Origin: Apodospora peruviana
Taxonomy: Eukaryota; Ascomycota; Sordariomycetes; Sordariales; Lasiosphaeriaceae
DNA: 64,000 nt
Direction: 5' to 3'
NCBI GenBank assembly: GCA_033439685.1
Contig: JAUEDM010000002.1
Location: forward strand, 2,914,001-2,978,000
Shown: piece after piece, positions 37,073 to 48,500 of the stretch
How the letters are laid out: every line of letters starts with the position of its first letter
Numbering within the stretch: position 1 is the stretch's first letter
Translations under genes and position numbers: made by a program
Notes under the pieces: model-generated
Databases searched by the model: none
What the model saw: the letters and a program-made list of their open reading frames with translations, nothing else
What the model was told of the DNA's origin: nothing

Positions 37073-38775
37073 TGTGAAGGATCGTTTGCGCCTCCGACGG
37101 TAAATGTGTAGTCAATTGACAAAACGGCAATGTTGTCAGGCTTGCTGTGTTCGCCGGAAAATGCAGAACGACCGAGTGGTGGGTGGTGCACAATTGACCA
37201 ATTTGAGCTTGCAAGACGCTCGAGGAAGGAGGTGGTGTTGAACGAAGTTCCTACAGCTTTTCAGAATTCCAAGAGGTTCTCTCAAGAAAATTATTGACCC
37301 CCCCTCTGACTTCCTTATCTTATCGTCTTACCTTCGTAAATCGGAAGGCGCGATGTTGACAGGCAGATCCGGTCCCAGATCTAGGGTTAGGGTTATATTC
37401 CAGCCTTACACCGCGACGTGCCCCATCAGTGACTTGAACAACTGGTAGAAGGCCAACGGCTGCATCCACAGCAGGCTCTCTCTGGACCATAAATCGCATC
37501 TTGCTAGTTACAGGTTGTTGCCCGTCCCACAACCTAAATTCGACTTTGGCTCGATGAATACGGCTGATATCTGGGCTTCAGCTGGCCGCGACGGATGAAA
37601 TCTCGTGGGTTGATGATGACGTTGAAACTACCTAGGCCGGCGATGCAACACCATTGCTACCTTAGTCTTGGTTCCAAAAACAGACTTGCTGGGAAGCGGC
37701 TGGAACTGGGACTTTCGGAGCTTGATTGCTCAAGAAACCCTTCCCCGGGATTCAGATGAATGCTGACCCGCCCAGCCGCCGCTCGATACTCCAACGGCGG
37801 CCTGCTCTTCCGTTGCCTGCCCGTGTTGTTCACAAGAGTTTCATTGCCATCATCTAACATCAACTTTAAACAAAGCTTGTCCCTCAGGAACTTAAAATGG
37901 TGAACTCACTGATATGCAGCGAGTTCATCTCCACTGATGCTCCATACATTGGCGGCCGCAGCACTTGATCGGCAACATATCCTCATCTTGCTGTCGACCG
38001 ACTTGGGTCACCGTGTTTTGTGTGCTGTGCTTTGTCGCGATACGAGGCCATTCCTGGACCGGGGGCAACGTCAGCTCTGCCCACAACTTCGCTACTGAAC
38101 CACTCACAGTACGGCAACACTCAAGAGCTGAAGAAGGCCGGGGAGGACGCCCGACAGCTCACGTTGTCGGCATTTCCCTCACACTCCTTTTACCTGGCCA
38201 GGCCAAATTATTTGCCTTTTCCTCCTGCGTGTTGTTCCAAGATATCCTTTGACCATTTCTGCTCCCTCCTCATCCGTACAGCCGGTCACGAACTACCTAC
38301 GCCGCAGACAAAAGACGAAACAAGAAACACGGGACAAATCGTCGTTTGCAGGCAAATTAGCACTCAACACTACCTTGTTGGTCCAACGCATGTCACGCAA
38401 CGGCGTTTGCCCGCGCTGCTGCAACGCAATCTCCTAACCCGCCAAAGAGAACAAGCATCGACCATCCAGGCGCTGCCCACGAAACATCAAATCTGCATCT
38501 CGCCCTCCTGATCCGCCCGCTTTCCCTTTCGTACTTTCTGCCGCGTCTTGGAAGTTGGAACCTCAGCCGGGTGAGGACCTGTCTTGATTTCTGTGTTCGG
38601 TCTCTCCACTGTTTTGGGCGGCCTGACGGATCTCAGTGGACCCGACTCCCTGTCGCCAAATTTCCCAGGGGCCTGTAGTTGGCATTTCTTTCTACGGAGC
38701 GCGCGCGTGTGGTCTCCCGGCAACAACCATCATAGCGACCAAGCAGCTTCGAGCCTGCAATTCAAGCTCGACAAC
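37073..38775. other. Divergent promoter region
   Basis: This 1.7 kb stretch separates the starts of the nucleolar-like gene and the rhomboid protease gene. It contains the double TAGGGT repeat at 37382-37395 and a TACCTAGG at about 37630. The frame of the rhomboid gene is open from 38584, but the first well-placed Met is at 38776. Confidence 0.6.
37382..37395. promoter_or_regulatory. Telobox-like double TTAGGG repeat
   Basis: TAGGGTTAGGGTTA, that is two units of the fungal telomere repeat, lies inside a promoter region 310 bp upstream of the nucleolar-like gene. Teloboxes of this type bind Tbf1-like Myb proteins in yeasts and mark ribosome-biogenesis promoters in some eukaryotes. Function here is inferred. 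Confidence 0.45.
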
Positions 38776-40484
38776 ATGGCCGCCAACGACTACTATAACC
38801 AGAAACCGCTTCCGGATCCGGCGCCGGGGTCCTACGGAGGACCGGCTTCTTCTATATACTCTAGTGCCCCCCCCTCGTACCATGCGCAACAACAGCATCT
38901 TGCGACGAACGACCGCCCGACGCACGGAGTGACGCCGCTCTCTGCGAACCATTCGCCCTTTGAGACCGTCTTCGATGACCATGTGTACCCGGCGAGCACA
39001 CATCAGACGCCCAACTCAAGCCAACACCAATTAAGTCAGCAGGACACTGGTTACCACAGCCTTGGACGTGTGCCCTCAGAAGAGATGGCTTACAATCACC
39101 CCACAGATGATATCCCCCTCCAAAATCAAGGCAGCGGGCGCGGGAATGGGGTTAAGGACTCGGACCTGCAAGACCATGTCTACGATGCGCCGCAGCAACA
39201 ACGGCCGCGCAAAGGGCGTGTGCGATTCGGCGAGCTCGGAATGCTGGGGTCGAATGCCAAAAAGATACCCTTTGTGGTCTACCTCTTTACTATCATCCAA
39301 GTTGGCGTCTTCATAGGGGAGATTGTCAAGAACGGTACGGCTTATCAGCTCTGTTGGTGTTGGAAGCAGCATTTGGCTAACATGACAAACTTAGCCACTC
39401 TCACTGGGTCACCGATCATGACCCAGCCTTCGTTCAACCCCATGATCGGCCCGTCAACGTACGTTCTCATTAACATGGGCGCCTTATTTGTGCCCTGCAT
39501 GCACAACATGCCGGGAATTCAGAACGCCACAAAACCAATCAGTTGGCCATGCCCGAACACGACGACGAACAATCCGGAGAGCATCTCGAACAAATGCACG
39601 CTGTCCGAGTTGTGCGGCTTCAATGGCGTGCCCGAACCATCCTACAACTCTACGGCACCAACAGACTTCACCCAGCAGAAGCCTGGGCCGGACCAGTGGT
39701 TCCGCTTCATCATCCCCATGTTCATGCACGCGGGTTTAATCCACATCGCGTTCAACATGCTCCTCCAGCTAACGCTGGGGCGGGATATGGAGCGGTCGAT
39801 TGGATCTATCCGCTTCTTTCTAGTCTACATCAGCTCCGGGATATTCGGGTTTGTCATGGGTGGAAACTACGGCGCCACGGGCTCACCGTCGACCGGAGCG
39901 TCAGGCTCCTTGTTCGGCATCTTCGCGCTGACGCTGCTGGATCTCTTGTATTCGTGGAAAGACCGCAAGAATCCGGTCAAGGAGCTCATCTTCCTCCTCT
40001 CTGCCATCATCATATCGTTTGTTCTGGGCCTGCTCCCAGGCCTGGACAACTTTGCTCATGTTGGGGGATTCTTCATGGGATTGGCGCTGGGTATTTGTGT
40101 TCTACACTCGCCCAACTCACTGCGACGGCGCATTGGCGAGGATGCGCCGTATTCCCATGTCAACAATGGCTATCTGGCGCAGGGATCACCACCGCCGTTC
40201 TTCAAGAACCCAATAGGTTTCTTCAAGGGGCGTAAGCCGTTGTGGTGGGTGTGGTGGTTCATCCGTGCGGGCGCTTTGGTGCTCGTGCTGGTGGTCTTCA
40301 TTCTGCTGCTGAACAACTTTTACATCTACCGTAACGAATGCAGCTGGTGCAAATACATAAGTTGCTTGGTAAGTCTTGACACCTGAACCGTTACTGTATG
40401 TGGGAATATTTGCTGACATTTCTCGGTATCGTTTAGCCCGTGAACGGATGGTGCGAGAGTGGCAATCTCATACTTCCCAAATAA
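38776..40484 (+). CDS. Rhomboid intramembrane serine protease
   Basis: Two exons, 38776-40368 and 40437-40484, join in phase 0 to 546 residues; the last exon encodes only PVNGWCESGNLILPK. The first 160 residues are a hydrophilic, Gln/Pro/Tyr-rich cytosolic domain. A first transmembrane segment (KIPFVVYLFTIIQVGVFIGEIV, within about 166-195) is followed by a lumenal loop with several Cys, then the rhomboid core of six segments and one more at about 495-515. The catalytic dyad is visible: Ser376 in STGASGSLFG and His428 in NFAHVGGFFMG. FMHAGLIHIAFNMLLQLTLG matches the conserved HxxxN region. This is the layout of eukaryotic secretory-pathway rhomboids, which cut membrane proteins within the bilayer. 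Substrate is unknown. The start at 38776 has a good context (ACAACATGGCC). Confidence 0.93.
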
Positions 40485-41263
40485 AGGAAGGCCATAGCAT
40501 GGGTTCACTCGCACACAGAAAGTGGAGATGCGTGTGGGATTTTGCGACGCTTTCTAGAGTCTCATTATATCTCTCCTCTGGCTTTTGGGGGAAATTTGCC
40601 CTCAAAATTTTGACTTCGCATACCAGCTCTCAGTACCGCTCTGATAAATGCATAGCAACGGCGTTCTGTAATTTTGTTTTGTTTGCCGGATTATGTTTTG
40701 TTTGGGGAACAAGGCATAATGGGACGTACGAAAGAAGCATATACATTCTCATCCGGAGTATCTTTCTCTACACATTGCGACAGCACTAGCAAAGATCTAT
40801 ATTGATAATTTACCTACGTAGTATACTGAATATATGCTTGTAACGGCATAATGAAGCTCAGGGGCGGGGATCTCATGATAGACTGTTCCGGTCGGGATGC
40901 TGCCCGCTCCTATGGGAAGGTTGCTCGCTCTTAGAACCAGCGTGGGCGTGTTGGGTTAAGTATATGCACAGTATGTCTCGGGCGAATCAACCCTGATTTC
41001 ATCACCACTTCCGACATTCAGTCCTGGTCCGGTTGGGGTTGGTTCCAAGTATGAGTTCAATAGTGGCTAAGCTCCAGGTCCGACCAGCCTGGCCCGACTA
41101 ATCCGAGTCGGATCCGCCTTTACAAGTCCAGATCATTTGGGCCAAAATCGGGATTTCTTCTCTCACAATCGCGCGGGGAATGTATTAAGACCTATCCAGA
41201 CCCCCTCTTACCCAACATCCAACAATATCCACAGGTACCCAGAAAGATAAACAACATAAAGCC
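40485..41263. other. Convergent 3' region
   Basis: This 779 bp stretch lies between the 3' ends of the rhomboid and DNA polymerase genes. I see no gene in it. Confidence 0.6.
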
Positions 41264-43108
41264 TTAACCAGTACACCTCTCCTCAGGCGGCCGCCACTCG
41301 AGCCCCAGACCCCTGAACACCCGCCGCTCAGCAGTCAGCATATCCGGCGCCGGCTTACCGTCGGGTCCCGTCTCCAAATCAACCCAGCTCCCCTCGGCCC
41401 TGCTCCTGATCCCACTGCTATCGAACTTGAGCGACCTCTCCTTCTTGCAGTATCTCCTCAAGTCGCGTTGGAAGGTCGTCCCGCTTGTCCATCCCAGTAC
41501 CGCACACCCGGCCGTCTTCCACGGACTGACAATGATATCCACCCTCCTGTGCAGATTTGGATTTTTCGTCTTCTTTTTCTTCTTCTCGCCATCAGACGAC
41601 TCACAGTTCGGATCCTGCCAGACCACCATCGCCTTATCGAGCGTATCAAACCCCGTGCCGGCCTTCCGGCCGTCGCCCTTCCAGGCCACCGGCATCTGGC
41701 CGCGCTCGCTGTTCTTGGTGCTCAGGATCAGCGTGTGAGTGATGTAGCCACTGCGCTCCAGACTGACGACGATCTTTTCGATGATCCCCTTCGTCGCGTT
41801 CTCGTCCGGGTGACTCAAGACCAAATCGACATCGCCACTCGCAAGCTTGCCGCGCCGATAACCGCCCACAATGACCATCTGGAAACCCTTGCAGATCTCA
41901 TTCGCATGCTGAAGGATGATATTAGAGATGGACTCGACCTCCTCGCGCGGGATCTTGGCCTGGAACTCGTCGTAGTACTTCACGCCGATTTGTTGTACAC
42001 GCGTCAGGCTGTCCCAGCCGTACTCGACAATGTCGTCGAGGTCACGCCAGCCCTTATTGTAAAACTCGCGGGCCGTGGTCTCGCCGACGCCCCATATTTC
42101 GTAGAAGAGTTTGAGCACTGCGAGCCGGGGATCGATCTCGTCCTCCTTGGCTTCGCTGAGCTCGCCGGTTTCTTTGAATTCCTGATAAAGTAGCGCAATT
42201 TTTGAACCGCAGCCCGGTAGCCTTGCGACTTCCTGCGCGCTGGAGAGATAATAGGGATAGGCGGCGAGAGTTGCAATCGCGCTCGAGTACGCCCTGACAC
42301 CAATCTTGTCGCCAGTCAGGGTTCTAGCTGTCCTGATCTTTGTGAGCTGCTCAATAAAAGTCTCGTTGGGCGGGTTGATGGGTGTGGGCCGTTGACACGA
42401 GTATGTTGTGTGGAGGAAGTCCGGTATTGGCGGGAGATGGAGATCGATTTCATGCTCCGACGTGGTCTGGTGTATCAAGGCTGGTGGCCGTTTAGCATGA
42501 TGACTAGGCTCTTCCATCCTCCCCTTCCCCTGCCCATATGAGAATCTGGGTCGCGAGCCACCGCCAGGTGCAGCGGGGGCATCTACCAGAGCACGCTTCA
42601 AGATGTCCGCCGCTGTTGTGGTAGGCAGCAGTTGAGGTTTCATAGGCGTCGGTGGCGGCTTGCGGCCCTCAAAGACAACATAGTCGTCTAGAGGGAGCAC
42701 CCTTCCTGCTTTGACGGACTCTGTGAACCATGCCAGCTTTACCACTTTGACAGTTGCAGTTCTCGAAGTCGAGAATACTGGTGAGCTCGGTTGTTTGAAA
42801 TTGACATGGGACTCTGTGTCGGATGCCGTATCCGACGTGGCATCAGAGAAGGCGTCGACCGGCGTAAGCAGCCTTCTGCATTTTGGACTTGGAGATGCTG
42901 AGCCTTTAGCTCTGGCAACTTCCTCCAAGACTAGCTTGTGTTTCCTAAGCTCAAACAGGGCGCGCTCTTTCCGAGACACTTTTCCCAAGATGACTTCGGC
43001 CTCGTTGATATCATATGTGAGAGTAGGTATCTGGTCCTCGAGCCCTTGGAGCTCCTCGGATCCGAGATGGGCGGGAAGAAGGAATATGAGGGGAAAGTCA
43101 AGCGCCAT
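41264..43108 (-). CDS. pol4: Family X DNA polymerase (Pol4 / Pol lambda-mu type)
   Basis: A 614-residue single-exon gene. The N-terminus (about 1-165) looks like a BRCT domain with an inserted loop, ending with the characteristic VKLAWFTESVKAGRVLPLDDYVV. A disordered linker follows. From about residue 255 comes the family X core: the 8-kDa lyase-like helix-hairpin region (GDKIGVRAYSSAIATLAAYP and ARLPGCGSKIALLYQEF), the second hairpin (IWGVGETTAREFYNKGW), then the palm. The nucleotide-binding GGYRRGK lies at about 412, the catalytic pair in GDVDLVLSH at about 423-428, and the third Asp in RRVDIIVSPW at about 521. The fingers/thumb part (TGTTFQRDLRRYCKK, then DMLTAERRVFRGLGLEWRPPEER) closes the protein. 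Such enzymes fill gaps during non-homologous end joining and base-excision repair. All three metal-binding Asp are present, so it should be active. It shares a 916 bp divergent promoter with TFIIE-alpha. Confidence 0.94.
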   Translation of the reverse strand: MALDFPLIFLLPAHLGSEELQGLEDQIPTLTYDINEAEVILGKVSRKERALFELRKHKLVLEEVARAKGSASPSPKCRRLLTPVDAFSDATSDTASDTESHVNFKQPSSPVFSTSRTATVKVVKLAWFTESVKAGRVLPLDDYVVFEGRKPPPTPMKPQLLPTTTAADILKRALVDAPAAPGGGSRPRFSYGQGKGRMEEPSHHAKRPPALIHQTTSEHEIDLHLPPIPDFLHTTYSCQRPTPINPPNETFIEQLTKIRTARTLTGDKIGVRAYSSAIATLAAYPYYLSSAQEVARLPGCGSKIALLYQEFKETGELSEAKEDEIDPRLAVLKLFYEIWGVGETTAREFYNKGWRDLDDIVEYGWDSLTRVQQIGVKYYDEFQAKIPREEVESISNIILQHANEICKGFQMVIVGGYRRGKLASGDVDLVLSHPDENATKGIIEKIVVSLERSGYITHTLILSTKNSERGQMPVAWKGDGRKAGTGFDTLDKAMVVWQDPNCESSDGEKKKKKTKNPNLHRRVDIIVSPWKTAGCAVLGWTSGTTFQRDLRRYCKKERSLKFDSSGIRSRAEGSWVDLETGPDGKPAPDMLTAERRVFRGLGLEWRPPEERCTG

Positions 43109-44024
43109 GTTTGAATCTGGCCCGCTGTGTGAGCTCGAGGCAATTCATCATGGTGAGAGAGAGAGAGATGAGGGGTGTGCGGTCTGGTGGTCTGGAATGC
43201 TCGATTCCGCAGACTTGTATCCAAGATGCAGTAATTATTGTTCAAAATTTGCATACCAAAAGGTCAACAAGAAGCCCCCCAAAAAAGGAAGAATTACAGC
43301 GCTTCGGAACGAGGATGAGGTGAACAAGACGCCGGATCGTGATAGGATGAGGGATGAGACCTTCATTGACGTAATTCGAGACCTTTCAGCCACGTGCTAG
43401 TTGCACTGTAACGCACTGTAACTAGGTACCTACCTTAGCTTTCAGGACTGTCTGCCAAGCCCTGGGCTGGCGGCTGTCAGGCTGACTCAACAGTAAACAT
43501 TGAGTGGAACAATGGAAGTGTTGGATACCGCATTGTCTGTTAAAACATCGAGTGGATCAGCATAAAAAGACCCGTGATATTTGAATAACAGTCTCTAGTT
43601 GATGGTCATTCTCATTCACTCCTTCATCGTTATAGTATCAAGTCGAACAGCTGCCAAGATATAAAGGTGCACTTTGCAGAAAAGGCAGGCAGGAACGTCC
43701 ATCGCTGCGCCTCGTCCAGCAAAGACATCCCGCGATTTTGTGAAAGGATTCATCCCACTTGAGTCCAACCACATCGGCTTTAGTTGTCTTGTCTTATTGA
43801 CCATCGTCGCTTCGTATCGTTCGCGAAAACAATCTCTCCATTTCGTACCGCGAATACAGCATACATTGCATGAGCTATCCTCAATACGCAGGTCGGCGCG
43901 GCGGAAACTGAGCCGCCAACCGAGCGGGTGGTACCCTCTCAGCTCGACGCCATCGCCAATTTGTCTGGCGCCTCTCAGCGGAAAGAGCGGCCAGAGCTAA
44001 GACGTCCGACTACAAAATCTAAAG
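43109..44024. other. Divergent promoter between DNA polymerase X and TFIIE-alpha
   Basis: This 916 bp stretch holds the start regions of both genes. Visible elements are a CACGTG box at 43391-43396, a head-to-tail ten-base repeat GCACTGTAAC at 43403-43422, and a TAGGTACCTACC palindrome directly after it. Confidence 0.6.
43391..43422. promoter_or_regulatory. E-box CACGTG next to a GCACTGTAAC direct repeat
   Basis: CACGTG at 43391-43396 is the core site of bHLH regulators. It is followed six bases later by two perfect adjacent copies of GCACTGTAAC. They lie about 285 bp from the polymerase start and 600 bp from the TFIIE-alpha start. Regulatory function is inferred from position. Confidence 0.35.
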
Positions 44025-45068
44025 ATGGAGGTCGCGCAGACGCTGGTCCGCTGCGTAATGCGGGCGTTCTATACAACCCAAGAGATCCTCGTCGTCGACG
44101 CACTCATAACCCACTCGGCACTGCGGGACGACGAGCTCGCCTGCTTGCTCAAGATGAACCTCAAAGACCTCCACAAGCTGTGCGCCAGCCTGCGCGACGC
44201 CCGCTTCCTCACCGTACACGCGCGGCCGGAGCTCCAGGAAGGCAAAACCCGCCCCATCAACCGCACATACTACTACATCGACTACCGGCAGACCATCGAC
44301 GCCATCAAGTGGCGCGTGCACAAAACCGACAAAGACATGCAGATCATCGCCCAGCCGGCCGACGAGTTCAAGGAGTACACCTGCCCGCGCTGCACGGCCC
44401 AGTGGTCGCAGATGGAGGTTCTTGACTCGATCTCGGCCCAAGGGTTCCTCTGCCAGAGGTGCGGTAACCTGCTCGAGCTCTCGAAGGAACGTGAGGCTCC
44501 CGGCCACCAGAAGCTCTCCCGCATGAACAACCAGTTCAAATTCATGACCGACCTGCTCCAGCAGGTAGACAACATGATCGTGCCCGAGAGCAGCTTCGAC
44601 AGCGCCATCCAACACGCCCGCCCCATTGAGCGCGAGGCCACCCACGAGGTCGCCGCCAGCGTGCCCTTCGAGGGGGGCACCAAGCCGTCGGCCGTAAAGG
44701 GGATGGCCGACACGGGGCCCAAGACGATGCAGGTGACCATCTCGGACGGCAACGACGAGCAAGAGGGCATTGAGAACAGGAAACGCAAGGAGAGGTTACT
44801 CGCCGAGAATGCACTGCCTAGCTGGATCACAGAGAGCTCGGTGCCGGTGACGTCGTCGACATCGCTGGCGGCGAGCATAGGTGGTATCGCGCCGAAACGG
44901 GAACAGCAGTTTGATGTGAAGATGGAAGATGACCATTGCAATTTTGGGGAAGATGATGACGCTAGCCGGGCGAAGAGGGTCAAGCTGGAGGTCAAGACTG
45001 AGGTGGGAATGCCATCGGCGGCGCCGGATGAAGACGAGGACGACCTCGACTTCGAGGATGTACTGTAG
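44025..45068 (+). CDS. tfa1: Transcription initiation factor TFIIE, alpha subunit
   Basis: A 347-residue single-exon gene. Residues 1-105 form the extended winged-helix domain (TLVRCVMRAFYTTQEILVVD to YYYIDYRQTIDAIKWRVHK). A zinc ribbon follows with C120, C123, C143 and C146 (CPRC and CQRC). Residues 160-260 are helical, and the C-terminus is acidic (DEDEDDLDFEDVL), like the part of TFIIE-alpha that contacts TFIIH. TFIIE joins the RNA polymerase II pre-initiation complex, recruits TFIIH and helps open the promoter. Length is shorter than yeast Tfa1 (about 480) but usual for filamentous fungi. The start fits the family, whose members begin within a few residues of the first winged-helix strand. 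It is divergent from the DNA polymerase gene and convergent with SMC1. Confidence 0.94.
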   Translation: MEVAQTLVRCVMRAFYTTQEILVVDALITHSALRDDELACLLKMNLKDLHKLCASLRDARFLTVHARPELQEGKTRPINRTYYYIDYRQTIDAIKWRVHKTDKDMQIIAQPADEFKEYTCPRCTAQWSQMEVLDSISAQGFLCQRCGNLLELSKEREAPGHQKLSRMNNQFKFMTDLLQQVDNMIVPESSFDSAIQHARPIEREATHEVAASVPFEGGTKPSAVKGMADTGPKTMQVTISDGNDEQEGIENRKRKERLLAENALPSWITESSVPVTSSTSLAASIGGIAPKREQQFDVKMEDDHCNFGEDDDASRAKRVKLEVKTEVGMPSAAPDEDEDDLDFEDVL

Positions 45069-45538
45069 GGGGGACACATCACGCAAACGACTACCTACCT
45101 ACCTGCCAACATATAATACAGAAGCGGGATACATGTATTATCTAATGTCGTAGCAATGGAGGAAAGGCCGAATTATCGAGATAGCTCGGTTGGATTGATT
45201 GGTGTATCAAGTTACGTACATACATATACACTACAGACGAAGAGGAAGGAAGAAAATAAAGCTGCAAGTAAAGAAAAACCCTCGATAAATACCGGACGGA
45301 AAAAGAAGCTAGCCTCGCTGGGCAGAACGTAAAGTAGAATAGCGTCCTGCCAGGTCCCCCCCCTGAAATCATGGTTTACATCATAGGATGTGTAAAAAAT
45401 AGAAAATCAAACCGACCCCAACACTGCCGCCTCCTTTTGCCTCCACTTACCCATCATGTATCAACCGGGGTCCCGTCTTATGGGATCATCCGCGTCCTAG
45501 TCACTCATTATGCCGAAACCACCAACCCAGACATAAAC
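45069..45538. other. Convergent 3' region
   Basis: This 470 bp stretch lies between the TFIIE-alpha and SMC1 3' ends. It contains a (CTAC)n-like CTACCTACCTACCTG tract near 45091-45105 and A-rich sequence. I see no gene in it. Confidence 0.6.
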
Positions 45539-48500
45539 TTAGACATATTTTCGAAGCTGTTTATGGGTTTCCAAAAGTTAGCAACACTATCACGAGTGGA
45601 AAAGGGAACCCGGTAGAAAATCGAGAGAGAACACTCACATCCAACGTCAACGTCCTCGAACTATTCACCTCCTGGTCGCGATAAACACCAATCAGACTTT
45701 CGCTGTCCTGGAACAGGCCCGTCTTGAGACTGATCACGATAAACTGCATCCCTGGCCCGGCGTGCTCACGGATGTACTTCTTGATCTTCTCCACGTTTGC
45801 ATTGTCCAGCGCCGCGTCCACCTCGTCCAGGACGAAGAACGGGCTGGGCTGGTAGCTGTGGATAGCGAAAAGCAATGCCATGGCCGCCATCGTCTTCTCG
45901 CCACCCGAGAGATGCTCCATATCGCGAAACCGCTTCAGGGGCGGCATGGCATGGTACTTGATGCCCGACAGGTACGGTGTATCTGTGTCCTCTTCAATAT
46001 CCAGATACGCCTGCCCACCGAGCGGATAGGCGTCGGATCGCGTCAGGTCCTTGTATACGTGCGTGATCTGGTCCTGAATGTGCATGAATGCCTTGTTGAA
46101 GAGCTCGAAACGCTTCTCCTTGACCTGTACGAACGCGTCTCGCGCGGCCTTGAGCGCGACGCGCGAGTCCTCAAAGTCTTTCTCGGTTGATTCGAGCCTT
46201 GACTTTACCGACTCTAGACGCTCGATGGCGCGCATGTTGGGATTGAGCTTTTCGAGCTCGGCAGTCAATGACGAAATCTTTTCTTGCAGTTTGTCTTCGG
46301 CTTCTTCGTCGGGCTATGTTTCAAAGACAGATCGTTAGCAAAAGTTCATGGCCAAGGTCGCGGATGAAGGGATAATACATACGTTCTTAAGCTCCTCATC
46401 AAGACCGTCAAAGTCAATCTCAATACCATAATCCTCCATGGCAGCCTCAAGCATCTCTGCATCCTCTTCGTCTTCCCCGTCGACCTCCATCGCATCTTGG
46501 TCTTTTCTGAGGAGGATATCCTCATTGGGGATGTCATCCAGAGAGCCTTCCTTTAGGGGAATCTGGATCTGCTCAAGCTTGCATCTCCTGAGCAAGGCCA
46601 GCTTTCCAGCGCTTTCCTTTTGTACAGTTGCCTCCAGGTTACTGATCTCTTTTAACCGGATCTCGATATCCTTGCTCCGCTTCTGCAGCTCTTGCTTTGC
46701 CTCGACGACTTTCTTTGACTTCTCTGCGTGGGTCACCTTGACTTCTTCCAAGCTCTCTATCAAAGCCTCGAGCTCTTCCTGATCCTGTCCCATCGCCTCC
46801 TCGATGTCAGACTTTTCTTCTTGATAGGAGTTCACGTCCCTCTCATGCCGCGCGAGAGTTTCCTCCATTGTCCGAACCCTGTCGCTGGTCGCATTGTATT
46901 GAGATGTCTCCCAGGTGATATTGCTTTGAATTCGCTGTTTCTGCACGTCAAAGTCTTGGCGTTTCTGCGCGGCTTCCTGCTCAAGACTGCCTTGTTGTGC
47001 CTCGTAAGCACGAATGTTCTCATAGCCAAGCCTCTTGCAGAACCCGGAGAAGATCTTATCCTCAACGTCAGATATTGCCTTTTCGAATTTGGCAACCGTC
47101 GTGCAGGTGCGCTGCAGCTCGCCGTCTTTTTCTTCGTACTTGGGTTCGTACTCGCGGAGCTGTCGCTTGAAGTGGTCAAGTTCCTTGTTTCTGCTTTTGA
47201 GGTTTTTCTCAAAACCAACAAGTTCGCTGTGCTGAAGTCCGAGCCGCTGTTCCAACGACGAAATTTCATTCTGGAGGGTTTCTTCGGCGTTCCCTCGCCG
47301 ATCAGGATGAGGCAACTTTGCGATTTCGTTTCGGTACTTCTCGGCCAACCTGTGCAGATTCTGGACGTCATGTTCCTCGAAACGGCGCTTTCCGCCCCTA
47401 TCTTCTGGCAAGCGACCGCCTGTCATGGTACCGGCTTTGTGAATCACGAAGCCTTGCACTGTCACCGCTTTAACCTGGATCCTCCTGCCGTAGACAGTTT
47501 CCTTGGCAATTTCCAGGCTATCGCAAACAACAGACCCGCCACAAGCATACGCAATCGCGCGTTCGAGGGAAGGATCAAAATCGATCGTATCAATAGTCAG
47601 TCGTGCACCCGGGATACCCTTAATAGCCGAGTTGGACGTGTTGACCTTGATGTTGTCGAGGGGAATGAAAGTCATGGGAGGGAACCGTTGCTCTTTGAGA
47701 TATTGGACACAGTCCATACCCGTCTTCTCGGTATCGACAATGATTGCGTCAAACTCGCGTCCCAGCGCCGTGGCGACCGCCTCGTCGTACTTCTTTTGCT
47801 TGGGTTTGCAGAGTTCGCCAACTCGACCTCGAACGCCGGGGTAAATCCTCTTGAGATCACTGATCATATTACGTGTCCGGGTCTCCCGTTCGTTCTGGCG
47901 TCTGCCACTTTCCGCGTCATCAAGCTTTTTTAGCACTTCCCGAAGCTTTTCGTCGAGTTCAGTACGATGATTATTAATACGGATCCGTTCCGACTGGACG
48001 TTATTGAATTCCTTCTTTTTAGCATCGATTTCGCTGGATATTTGGCGAACCGCGTCTTGGCTAGTGTCCTTGCGAGTCTTAATCGATTGGACCTCGCTCT
48101 GCAGCTTCTCGATGGCGGCTTCGAAGTTGTCAATCTTTCCCTTCAGACTGTTGACCGTAGCTTCGTCGCCTTTCAGCTGCCGCAGCAGGTTTTCCAGCTT
48201 GGCTCGGTTGTCCGATGATTTCTTCATAACCTCAGCCTGGAGCGTATTGTACTCCTTGCGGTCTGCATCACTGAGCTCCTTCCCCTGTTTCCTCAACGTC
48301 TCGGCCCATTGCTTCTCAAACTGCTGGTGTGCTTTCTCAACAGTCGCCAGGTCCTTTTTCAGCTTTTGTATGTTGGCATTCTGGCCGTCTCGGTCTTTCT
48401 TAACCTCGCCGATTCGCTTTCTTAGGAGGCCCATATCGCGGCTGCTTTGCACAATCTTTTCGTCAATTGGCAACAGGCTGTTTTCTCGTTCCTCGATGCT

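Noticed and set aside
39543..40235. A 230-codon frame on the plus strand
   Set aside because: It is a shifted frame of the rhomboid core; the true frame carries the Ser and His catalytic motifs.
41468..42193. A 241-codon frame on the plus strand
   Set aside because: It lies entirely antisense to the DNA polymerase X core, whose catalytic motifs are on the other strand.
44019..45082. Minus-strand frames of 247 and 266 codons
   Set aside because: Both are antisense to TFIIE-alpha.
46728..47933. A 401-codon frame on the plus strand
   Set aside because: It is the antisense shadow of the SMC1 coiled-coil region, whose codon bias keeps the reverse frame open.
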